Part shown: positions 26,010-34,600 of the stretch, in pieces
Layout of the letters: each line of letters begins with the position of its first letter
Numbering within the stretch: position 1 is the stretch's first letter
Notes under the pieces: model-generated
Database searches by the model: none
What the model saw: only the letters and a program-made list of their open reading frames with translations
What the model was told of the DNA's origin: nothing
NCBI GenBank assembly: GCA_002342295.1
Contig: DDPR01000008.1
Location: 158,078-222,077 of the forward strand
DNA: 64,000 nucleotides
Source: Burkholderiales bacterium UBA2463
GTDB lineage: Bacteria; Pseudomonadota; Gammaproteobacteria; Burkholderiales; Burkholderiaceae_A
Direction: 5' to 3'
Program-made: the position numbers and the translations under genes

Positions 26010-27199
26010 ACTCGGCCAACCAGAGACGAGCACAGACCGGCTGGCGCGCCCTGGCCCTCTGGCTGCGCATCCGCTTCTTTAGCCTCGATCAGCCCCTCTT
26101 CTGGCTCATGATGGCCATCTTTGTGCTGAGCCTCTTTGCGGTCTACAGCGCCAGTCACGATGACCCCGACCGGTTCATCAACCACCTGCGCAACCTCGCG
26201 ATGTCACTCACCCTCATGTGTGTGCTCTCGCAGATCCCCTCCGTGCAGCTGCAACGCGCCGCCATTCCTCTCTACATCACGAGTCTGCTGCTTCTGGTGG
26301 CCGTCCAGTTTTTTGGCGAGACCTCCAAGGGCGCAACTCGATGGCTCAACATCGGCATCACCCGCATTCAGCCTTCCGAGATTATGAAAATTGCCATGCC
26401 CATGATGCTGGCCTGGTTCATCCACCGAAAAGAGGGTCTGGAGGGCTGGCGAAATTGGCTGGCTGCCTGCCTCATGCTCGTCGTGCCCACGCTGTTTATC
26501 CTCAAACAGCCCGATCTCGGCACCGCGGTTTTGGTCGCCGCATCCGGAACCTTCGTCCTGTACTTCGCAGGGATCTCTTGGCGCCTTCTTCTGTGGGTCT
26601 CTCTGGCAGTCCTGATGCTCGTGATTCTGCTCATCACCCTGGGCGATGCGGCCTGTGCTCCGGACATCTCCTGGCCAGGTCTTCGTGAATACCAGCGACA
26701 ACGCATCTGCACACTGCTCAACCCGATGCAAGATCCACTGGGCAAGGGCTTTCACATTCTTCAGTCGATGATCGCGGTGGGCTCCGGCGGCCTGGTGGGC
26801 AAGGGCTGGCTTCAAGGCACCCAGACGCAACTCGAATTCATTCCCGAGCGCGCCACAGACTTCATCTTTGCGGGCTATGCCGAGGAGTTCGGATTCATTG
26901 GGGCCACCCTGGTGGTCATCCTCTACCTTGGCGTTGTGCTTCGGGGGCTCTGGATTGCGATTGGGGCGCCCACCATCTTCAGCCGCCTTCTATCGGGCAG
27001 CCTCTCGCTCATGATTTTTACCTACGCCTTTGTCAATCTGGGCATGGTCACAGGCATCCTTCCTGTTGTTGGGGTGCCCCTGCCATTCATCTCTTACGGT
27101 GGAACCGCGATGGTCACGCTCGGCATTGGCCTTGGGCTCATCTTTAGCATCGCGCGAGATCGCTCTCGCGTGACACAGGGCTTTTCTCTGCAGCGCTAG
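26006..27199 (+). CDS. rodA: Peptidoglycan glycosyltransferase RodA (SEDS family)
   Basis: A SEDS polymerase that builds glycan strands for side-wall growth together with PBP2. The 397-residue protein has about ten membrane helices. Family regions are SDQP-like SLDQPLFWLMM at the start, GATRWLNIGITRIQPSEIMKIAMPMMLAW, the periplasmic loop with FIPERATDFIFAGYAEEFGFIG containing the catalytic-region Asp, and ISYGGTAMVTLGIGLGL near the C-terminus. It starts with GTG in a GTGA overlap with mrdA. Its TAG stop is followed directly by the ATG of aceK. Confidence 0.97.
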   Translation: MNSANQRRAQTGWRALALWLRIRFFSLDQPLFWLMMAIFVLSLFAVYSASHDDPDRFINHLRNLAMSLTLMCVLSQIPSVQLQRAAIPLYITSLLLLVAVQFFGETSKGATRWLNIGITRIQPSEIMKIAMPMMLAWFIHRKEGLEGWRNWLAACLMLVVPTLFILKQPDLGTAVLVAASGTFVLYFAGISWRLLLWVSLAVLMLVILLITLGDAACAPDISWPGLREYQRQRICTLLNPMQDPLGKGFHILQSMIAVGSGGLVGKGWLQGTQTQLEFIPERATDFIFAGYAEEFGFIGATLVVILYLGVVLRGLWIAIGAPTIFSRLLSGSLSLMIFTYAFVNLGMVTGILPVVGVPLPFISYGGTAMVTLGIGLGLIFSIARDRSRVTQGFSLQR

Positions 27200-28927
27200 A
27201 TGGACGCTCAGGCCATTGCCCGACTCATTCTGGAGGGCTTCGAGAGGCACTACAGGCGATTTCGATTCAACGCCCAACAGGCCAAGGCCTGCTTTGAGTC
27301 AGGTGACTATCAGGCCATTCGGCGTCTCGCGCGTGAGCGCATTGCCTTCTATGACGAGCGCGTGCGCGAGGCGGGCGAGGCGCTTGAGACCCAGTTCGAT
27401 GCGGATGCCCTTGACGAGACATCGTGGCGTGAGGTGAAGCGCGCCTACATCATGCTGCTCACCGATCACCGCCAGCCTGAACTTGCGGAGACTTTTTTCA
27501 ACTCTGTGGCCACACGCCTTCTCAATCGCTCGCACTTTTTGAGCGACATGCTCTTTGTTCGTCCGGCTGTGGCAACCGACTACCTCGACTCCGATCCACC
27601 GTCCTATCGCGTCTACTACCCCCAGAGGATTGGCCTTCGCCGCTGCCTGAAGGCCATTGTCGTGGACCTTGGGCTTGCATGTCCGTGGCAAGACGTGGAC
27701 CGAGACCTTCGACTCGTGCTTCGCGCGGCCTGCGACGATCTGACGAGGCCCTTTAAGACCCAGGGCGATCTCCAGATTCATGTGCTGCGCGGCCTCTTTT
27801 TTCGGAATAAGGGCGCCTACGTCATAGGCCGGATCGTTAACGATGGCGAGCCTATTGGGTTCGCGCTGCCCATTCTTCGAACCACCCAGGGCCGCCTTCA
27901 CATTGACTCAGTCCTCTTTGGCATTGAGCCGGTTCAGATGCTCTTCTCTTTTGCGCGCGCCTACTTCATGGTGGATATGGAGGTGCCATCAGCCACCGTG
28001 CAGTTTCTGCGCACGATCATGCCGAACAAGCCCAAGAGCGAGCTCTACACCATGCTTGGCCTGCAGAAGCAGGGCAAGACCCTCTTCTATCGAGACTTTC
28101 TGCATCACCTCAAGCACTCCTCCGACCGCCTCTGCCTGGCCGCTGGCATTGAGGGGCTGGTGATGCTCGTCTTTACGCTGCCCTCTTTTCCCTATGTGTT
28201 CAAAATCATTAAGGACAAACGGTCGAAGGATGTCTCTCGAGAGCACATTGTCTCGAAGTATCAACTCGTCAAGCTGCATGACCGGGCGGGCCGCATGGCC
28301 GACACCTGGGAGTACTCGAACGTGGAATTTCCGAGAGATCGTTTTGAGCCCAGCCTTCTTGAGCGAATTCGACTGCTTGCGCCGAGCATGCTAGAGGAGA
28401 CCCCCGATCGAATCGTGATTCGACACGTCTACATTGAGCGCCGAATGACACCGCTCAATATGGCACTTGAGCATGCGACAGAGCAGGAGACGGAGGGACT
28501 GATTCGGGAGTACGGCGATGCGATTCGTCAACTCATTGCCGCGAACATCTTTCCGGGAGACATGCTCTATAAAAACTTTGGGCTCACCCGCCACCGGCGA
28601 GTCGTGTTTTACGACTACGATGAGATTCAATATCTCACCGAGTGCGTATTCCGTCGAATTCCTCCCCCGCGCACGCCGGAGGACGAACTATCGAACGAGC
28701 CCTGGTATTCAGTCGGCCCCAACGATGTCTTTCCGGAGGAGTTTGAGCGCTTCCTTCTAGGACAACCCCGCATGCGAAAAGCATTCATGAAGTATCACGC
28801 CGACCTCTTGGATGTGGAGTATTGGTCCTCCCAGCAGGCGCGCATTCGGCAGGGCATTCTTGACGATATGTTTCCCTACCCCGAACACAAACGATTTGAC
28901 CATCGATATGGCCAGCGCGGCGCCTGA
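27200..28927 (+). CDS. aceK: Isocitrate dehydrogenase kinase/phosphatase
   Basis: AceK reversibly phosphorylates isocitrate dehydrogenase and so sets the split between the TCA cycle and the glyoxylate bypass. The 575-residue protein shows the regulatory N-terminal half with ILEGFERHYRRFR. The kinase-like C-terminal half has TLPSFPYVFKIIKDKRSKD with the ATP-binding lysine, KYQLVKLHDRAGRMADTWEYSNVEFPRDRF, and the catalytic loop region YKNFGLTRHRRVVFYDYDEI. The genes usually beside it (aceA, aceB) are absent here; instead it follows rodA with zero spacing (TAGATG). That suggests cotranscription with cell-shape genes, an odd pairing. Confidence 0.97.
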   Translation: MDAQAIARLILEGFERHYRRFRFNAQQAKACFESGDYQAIRRLARERIAFYDERVREAGEALETQFDADALDETSWREVKRAYIMLLTDHRQPELAETFFNSVATRLLNRSHFLSDMLFVRPAVATDYLDSDPPSYRVYYPQRIGLRRCLKAIVVDLGLACPWQDVDRDLRLVLRAACDDLTRPFKTQGDLQIHVLRGLFFRNKGAYVIGRIVNDGEPIGFALPILRTTQGRLHIDSVLFGIEPVQMLFSFARAYFMVDMEVPSATVQFLRTIMPNKPKSELYTMLGLQKQGKTLFYRDFLHHLKHSSDRLCLAAGIEGLVMLVFTLPSFPYVFKIIKDKRSKDVSREHIVSKYQLVKLHDRAGRMADTWEYSNVEFPRDRFEPSLLERIRLLAPSMLEETPDRIVIRHVYIERRMTPLNMALEHATEQETEGLIREYGDAIRQLIAANIFPGDMLYKNFGLTRHRRVVFYDYDEIQYLTECVFRRIPPPRTPEDELSNEPWYSVGPNDVFPEEFERFLLGQPRMRKAFMKYHADLLDVEYWSSQQARIRQGILDDMFPYPEHKRFDHRYGQRGA

Positions 28928-30626
28928 AGTCACCTTCGACTACGTCATCGTAGGCGCAGGCAGCGCAGGCTGCCTCATGGCCAATCGGCTCTCGGCCAAC
29001 CCTGATCATCGCGTGCTTCTGATTGAGGCGGGCGGCGAGGATGACTGGTTCTGGATCAAGATCCCCGTCGGCTATCTCCACACCATTGCCCATCCCCGCA
29101 CCGACTGGTGCTTTAAAACCGAGCCTGATGCCGGGCTGGCCGGGCGCAGTATTCACTATGCGCGCGGGCGAGTCATTGGAGGGAGCTCTTCGATTAACGC
29201 CATGATTTATATGAGGGGACAGGCCTCAGACTACGCTCGCTGGGCCGAGGCCACGAGCGATGAGGGCTGGCTCTGGGGTGCCGACGGCGGCCCGGGACAG
29301 ACGCTCTCCATCTACCGAGACCTCGAGGACTTCTTTGCGGGCTCAGACCCCTGGCATGGGGCTGGCGGCGAGATGAGGGTCGAGCCACCTAGGGTGCGCT
29401 GGAAGATTCTGGACGCCTGGCAGCGCGCTGCTGCAGAACAGGGGATTGCCACAATTTCTGAGTTCAACCGGGGCGATAACGCCGGCTGTGCCTACTTTCA
29501 CATGACCCAACGCAGGGGCCGTCGCTGGTCCATGGCCGATGCTTTTTTGCATCCCATTCGGCACCGGAAAAACCTCACGGTCTGGTCACAGACTCAGGCA
29601 CTCACCATCCTCACCAAGGGCCTTCCCACTCCATCGGCGAAGGCGCAGGGCGCTTGGCAGCAGGCGGGTCTCAAGGCCACGGGACTTCGACTTCTGCGCA
29701 ACGGCGAACTGCTCACCGCCCAAGCCAGAAAAGAGGTCATCCTCTGCGCAGGCGCCATCTGCTCCCCCCAGCTGATGCAGGTCTCTGGTCTTGGGCCCGG
29801 GGCAGCCCTTCAAGCCCACCAGATTCCCGTTCGTCTCGACCTGCCGGGCGTGGGAGAGAACCTTCAAGACCACCTTCAGATTCGGACCGTCTTTAAGATT
29901 CATGGCGCACCAACTGTCAACACGCTCTATCGCAATCTTTTCACGCGTGCCGGCATGGGCCTGGAGTATCTGTTGTTCCGGAGGGGCCCACTCACCATGC
30001 CGCCCTCCACGCTCGGCGCCTTTGCCAAGAGTGACCCCAGCCTGCCCTCTGCAGATCTCGAGTGGCATGTGCAGCCCCTCTCTTTGCCGAAGTTCGGCGA
30101 GCCCCTTCATCCCTTTGGCGCCATCACGCCCTCGGTCTGCCACCTCAGACCGAGCTCAAGAGGCTCTGTGCGAGTTCGTCATGCGGACCCCTTGGCGGCT
30201 CCGATCATCGATTGCCGCTATCTCTCGACTGAGGATGACTTGCATGCGGCCCGAGTTGGGCTTCGGCTCACTCGACGCATCATGGCCTCACCCGCGCTCT
30301 CGGCATTCGCGCCCGAAGAGTTTCTTCCTGGCCCCGAGATGCAGAGCGATGAGGACCTGACGCAGGCGGCGCGCGAGCTGGGCACGACCATCTTTCACCC
30401 CGTCGGCACCTGCGCAATGGGGGCCTTTACGTCTCAGGGCGAACCCCGCTCGAGGCAGACCGTTCTTGACTCAGCCTGCCGCGTGCGCGGCGTCGAGGGG
30501 CTGCGTGTTGTCGATGCCTCCGCCATGCCTTTCATCACCTCGGGAAACACCAACGCGCCCGTCATGCTCATTGCTGAGCGCACCGCTCGCGCTATGCTTG
30601 CCTCTTCATCATCGCAAGCCCGCTGA
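28908..30626 (+). CDS. GMC-family FAD-dependent oxidoreductase (choline/alcohol dehydrogenase-like)
   Basis: A 572-residue glucose-methanol-choline enzyme. The FAD-binding VIVGAGSAGCLMANRL lies near residues 11-26, GRVIGGSSSINAMIYMRG is the GMC signature 1, and the second signature region GAICSPQLMQVSGLGPG follows. The catalytic His is in FHPVGTCAMG near residue 498, and the partner position in SGNTNAPVMLIAERTA near the end is Asn. The substrate is probably an alcohol but cannot be named; choline is not favoured, since no betB or betaine genes are nearby. The ATG at 28908 lies inside the end of aceK (20-bp overlap). The MBL hydrolase gene follows after 24 bp, so the two likely act together. 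Confidence 0.88.
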   Translation: MASAAPEVTFDYVIVGAGSAGCLMANRLSANPDHRVLLIEAGGEDDWFWIKIPVGYLHTIAHPRTDWCFKTEPDAGLAGRSIHYARGRVIGGSSSINAMIYMRGQASDYARWAEATSDEGWLWGADGGPGQTLSIYRDLEDFFAGSDPWHGAGGEMRVEPPRVRWKILDAWQRAAAEQGIATISEFNRGDNAGCAYFHMTQRRGRRWSMADAFLHPIRHRKNLTVWSQTQALTILTKGLPTPSAKAQGAWQQAGLKATGLRLLRNGELLTAQARKEVILCAGAICSPQLMQVSGLGPGAALQAHQIPVRLDLPGVGENLQDHLQIRTVFKIHGAPTVNTLYRNLFTRAGMGLEYLLFRRGPLTMPPSTLGAFAKSDPSLPSADLEWHVQPLSLPKFGEPLHPFGAITPSVCHLRPSSRGSVRVRHADPLAAPIIDCRYLSTEDDLHAARVGLRLTRRIMASPALSAFAPEEFLPGPEMQSDEDLTQAARELGTTIFHPVGTCAMGAFTSQGEPRSRQTVLDSACRVRGVEGLRVVDASAMPFITSGNTNAPVMLIAERTARAMLASSSSQAR

Positions 30627-30632
30627 GCGGGC
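30618..30632 (+). repeat. Small inverted repeat around the GMC gene stop codon
   Basis: GCCCGC and GCGGGC flank TGA, the stop codon of the oxidoreductase. The 6-bp stem with a 3-base loop has no T-run after it, so it is not a convincing terminator. It lies 18 bp before the GTG start of the MBL-fold gene and may tune that start or protect the transcript. Confidence 0.45.
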
Positions 30633-30650
30633 CTGGGAAGGAGAGGCCTC

Positions 30651-31625
30651 GTGTACCACCACCATGCTGCGTTTCCCTTGATCGCCCCAACGCTTCGGCA
30701 TTTTGGAGATGGCATCTATGCCATTGACTCAGGGTATGTGCGAAATGAATTCGATGCGGTGCACTTTGTTGTTAACAACGGGCGCGTGGCCATCATCGAT
30801 ACAGCCACACGTTATGCCGTGGATCACATCCTGCACGGCATCTCACTGCTGGGTCTTGGTCCGGACGCAGTGGACTACGTGGTGCTCACGCATGTTCACC
30901 TGGACCATGCCGGCGGTGCGGGCGAACTCATGAAGCGATGCCCGCAGGCACAACTCACGGTTCATCCTCGGGGGGCCCGTCACATGGTCGACCCGACAAA
31001 GCTCTGGTCTGCCGTGCTGGCCGTCTACGGTGAGGAAATGGCCACGCGCGAATATGGGGGCCTAGAGCCCATCCCCGCTGATCGAATTATGGAGACCCCC
31101 GAGGGCGCGACCATCAGTCTTTCGGGCCGAGTCCTTGAATTCTGGGATGCGCCCGGACACGCCCGACATCATGTTTTCGTCCGAGACACTCAGACAGGAA
31201 GCATCTTCAGCGGAGACACCTTTGGCATCTCCTACAGAGAGCTCGATACAAGTGCGGGGGCCTATGTCTTCATCACATCCTCTCCGACCCAGTTCGACCC
31301 TGCTGCCCACCAGGCCTCGGTTCGGCGAGTGATGAATTCGGGGGCGCCCGCCGTTTACCTTACCCATTACTCTCAGCTTCGCAGTGTTCGGAGCTCGGGC
31401 GAGTTTCTTTTGGGCCAGATAGACCGCTACGCCTCACTGGCCCAGCGTCACGGTCATGAGGGCGAAGACCGCTCCAGATTGATTGAGGCCGAACTTGAGA
31501 AGATGCTTTTTCAAGAGGCGCGCGCGCATGGTGTGTCTCTGGATGACAAGACCCTGCGTGGGGTGTTGGATATGGACCTGCGTCTGAACGCAGACGGCCT
31601 TGTGAGCTGGTTGGATGCCCATTAA
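30651..31625 (+). CDS. MBL-fold metallohydrolase of unknown substrate
   Basis: A 324-residue metallo-beta-lactamase-fold hydrolase. The metal site THVHLDHAGG (HxHxDH) lies near residues 80-89. Later ligands are the His in APGHARHH near residue 166, the Asp in FSGDTFGISY, and LTHYSQLR near residue 245 for the last His. These resemble glyoxalase II-like hydrolases rather than true beta-lactamases, and no signal peptide is present, so it acts in the cytoplasm. It starts at GTG 30651 with an AAGGAGAG element a few bases earlier. It follows the GMC oxidoreductase closely; a plausible role is hydrolysis of a thioester or lactone made from the oxidised alcohol, which is only inference. Confidence 0.85.
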   Translation: MYHHHAAFPLIAPTLRHFGDGIYAIDSGYVRNEFDAVHFVVNNGRVAIIDTATRYAVDHILHGISLLGLGPDAVDYVVLTHVHLDHAGGAGELMKRCPQAQLTVHPRGARHMVDPTKLWSAVLAVYGEEMATREYGGLEPIPADRIMETPEGATISLSGRVLEFWDAPGHARHHVFVRDTQTGSIFSGDTFGISYRELDTSAGAYVFITSSPTQFDPAAHQASVRRVMNSGAPAVYLTHYSQLRSVRSSGEFLLGQIDRYASLAQRHGHEGEDRSRLIEAELEKMLFQEARAHGVSLDDKTLRGVLDMDLRLNADGLVSWLDAH

Positions 31626-31633
31626 GGCCTTAA
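31622..31633. repeat. 12-bp palindrome at the metH promoter
   Basis: TTAAGGCCTTAA is a perfect palindrome that includes the stop codon of the MBL gene and the first bases of the proposed -35 box of metH. It could be an operator for a dimeric regulator. It does not match the MetR or MetJ consensus as I know them. Confidence 0.5.
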
Positions 31634-31657
31634 GAATCGGTATCGCGCCCCTATAAT
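31630..31657 (+). promoter_or_regulatory. Candidate sigma-70 promoter of metH
   Basis: A -35-like TTAAGA (31630-31635) and a perfect TATAAT (31652-31657) are separated by 16 bp. Transcription would begin close to 31664-31666, which is the TTG codon proposed as the metH start. The promoter overlaps the palindrome TTAAGGCCTTAA at its left end. Confidence 0.65.
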
Positions 31658-31664
31658 CTGGGGC

Positions 31665-34600
31665 TTGCTCTCACCCACCCTCTCCCCTCACGGGGCCCCC
31701 GCAGAATCGATTCCGCGCGGTTCCGTTCTCTCAGAAGCGCCCAGTTTCGAGCGACTTCGGGCGGCGCTCGCCCAGAGAATTCTCATCATCGATGGTGCGA
31801 TGGGGACCATGATCCAGCAGCTGAAGTTCTCAGAGTCTGACTATCGTGGGGAGTCCGGCGAAGGCGCCCATCGACTTCCCCCCGCGCTACAGAGTGTGCT
31901 CGATGCCGCAACTCAAAACGGCATTGATGTGAAGGGCAACAACGAGCTGTTGAGTCTGACTCAGCCTGGCGCGATTCAGTCAATCCACGAGCAATACCTC
32001 GCAGCTGGGGCCGACATCCTTGAGACCAATACGTTCGGCGCCACTTCGATTGCTCAAGATGACTACCGACTTGCAGACCTCGTTCTTGAGATGAACCTCT
32101 CTTCGGCGCGTCTGGCCTGTGCGGCAAGAGATCGATTCGACTCCAGAGAGAGGCCTCGCTTTGTTGCGGGGGCCATTGGGCCAACCCCCCGCACGGCTTC
32201 CATCTCTCCCGATGTGAACGACCCGGGAGCACGCAACATTTCTTTTGATGAGCTCGTTGAGGCCTATGCCCAACAGGCCGACGCCCTGTTGGACGGGGGG
32301 GTCGACCTGCTGCTCATTGAGACCATCTTTGACACCCTCAATGCCAAGGCAGCAATCTTTGCGATCGAAGAGGTCTTCGAGAGGCGCGGTGTGCGCTGGC
32401 CCCTCATGATCTCGGGCACGGTAACGGATGCCTCGGGTCGGGTCCTCTCAGGCCAGACCGTGGGGGCCTTCTGGAACAGTGTTCGCCATGCCAGGCCCAT
32501 CACCATCGGCCTGAACTGCGCCATGGGTGCCGCACTCATGCGGCCCTACGTGGAAGAGCTCTCTAAGATTGCCGATGCCCCTATCTGCATCTACCCCAAC
32601 GCAGGGCTTCCCAACCCTATGGCCCCCACCGGGTTTGATGAGACACCTCCCATCACATCTGGACTACTGCGAGAGTTTGCTGACCTTGGATGGGTGAATG
32701 TTGTCGGGGGCTGCTGCGGAACGACGCCCGAGCACATTGAGGCCATCGCCCAGACAGTCGCCGCCCTCAAGCCCCGAGTCATTCCAAGCCTGCCCATCCA
32801 GACTCGTCTCTCTGGCCTGGAGCCCATGGTCATTGATGAGCAGTCCCTCTTTGTCAATGTGGGTGAGCGCACCAACGTCACCGGCTCAAAACAGTTTGCT
32901 CGCCTCATCCTCAATGGCGAATATGAGCAGGCCGTGGCGGTGGCTCGTCAGCAGGTTGAAAATGGTGCACAGGTGATCGACGTGAACATGGACGAGGCCA
33001 TGCTGGACTCGAAGGCCGCCATGACTCGCTTTCTGAATCTAATTGCCTCGGAGCCCGACATCTCTCGAGTGCCCATCATGATCGACTCCTCAAAATGGGA
33101 CGTCATTGAGGCCGGCCTGAAGTGCGTTCAGGGCAAGGCGATTGTGAACTCCATCTCGATGAAGGAAGGCGAGGCCGAGTTTCTTCGCCAGGCAAAGCTC
33201 TGCCGACGCTACGGTGCAGCCGCTGTGGTGATGGCCTTTGATGAGCAAGGCCAGGCAGACACCCTCGAGCGTCGAACATCCATCTGCGAGCGAGCCTACC
33301 GACTGCTCATCGACCAGGCCGACTTCGCCCCCGAAGACATCATCTTCGATCCTAATATCTTTGCCATTGCCACGGGGATCGACGAACACAACCGCTACGC
33401 AATCGACTTTATCGAGGCAACTCGATGGATTCGCAGCCACCTGCCGCACGCCCGCATCTCTGGGGGTGTATCGAATGTCAGCTTCTCTTTTCGTGGCAAC
33501 GATGCCGCCCGGGAGGCCATTCACACCGTCTTTCTCTATCACGCAGTCAAGGCCGGACTCAGCATGGGCATTGTGAATGCTGGTCAGTTGGGCGTTTACG
33601 AAGACCTAGACCCCGACCTTCGGGAGCGTGTCGAAGACATCGTGTTTGATCGCCGCCCGGACGCCACCGAGCGAATGATTGAGTTTGCGGCCTCGCTCAA
33701 AAGCGGTGGCAAGCGCCAGGAAGAGCAGCTTGCATGGCGCAGCCTGGATGTGCAAAAACGCCTTGAGCACGCGCTGGTGCATGGCATCACCGAATTTATT
33801 GTCGAGGACACCGAGGCCGCTCGCGCTGAGATTGAGGCCCGGGATGGGCGCCCCATTGAGGTCATTGAGGGTCCGCTGATGGGCGGGATGAATGTGGTGG
33901 GCGACCTTTTTGCAGAGGGCAAGATGTTCCTGCCCCAGGTGGTGAAATCTGCCCGAGTCATGAAGGCCGCCGTGGCCCACCTGGTGCCCTTCATTGAGGC
34001 AGAGCAGGCGGCCAGCGGCACGGTTCAGGCCAAGGGCAAGATGATTCTTGCAACCGTCAAAGGGGATGTCCACGACATCGGGAAGAACATCGTCTCGGTG
34101 GTGCTTCAGTGCAACAACTTTGAGGTGGTCAACATGGGGGTGATGGTGCCCGCCGCCCAGATCATCGCCGCTGCCAAGGAGCACGAGGCAGACATCATCG
34201 GCCTGTCTGGCCTCATCACGCCATCTTTGGAGGAGATGGCTCACGTCGCGCGCGAGATGGAGCGAGACGAATGGTGTCGCTGTCGGCAGATTCCGCTTCT
34301 CATTGGCGGGGCCACGACCTCCCGGGTGCACACCGCGGTAAAAATTGCGCCTCATTACTCAGGCCCCGTCATCTGGGTGCCCGATGCATCGCGCTCAGTG
34401 CCGGTCGCTCAGGCGCTCACCAGCGACGAATCTCAGAAGACAAGTTATCTCGGGGAAGTCTTGCGGGATTACAAGAAGCTTCGAGAGCGTCATGCCAACA
34501 AGGTGGCCGCAAAGATGCTGAGTCTTGCGGAGGCGAGGCTTCGCGCGCCCGTCCTTCGCTTTACATCCGATGCGCCGACACCCAAGGCCCTGGGCCGCCG

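Noticed and set aside
30618..30632. Terminator between the GMC oxidoreductase and MBL genes
   Set aside because: The stem is only 6 bp and there is no T-run; kept as a small inverted repeat.
30651..31625. Antibiotic-resistance metallo-beta-lactamase
   Set aside because: There is no signal peptide and the motif context fits the broader MBL-fold hydrolases, so no resistance role is claimed.
31665..31760. Possible frameshift or missing start at the metH N-terminus
   Set aside because: The frame is intact from TTG 31665 into the conserved domain, and no homologous sequence appears in the other frames upstream, so an unusual start is preferred over a frameshift.
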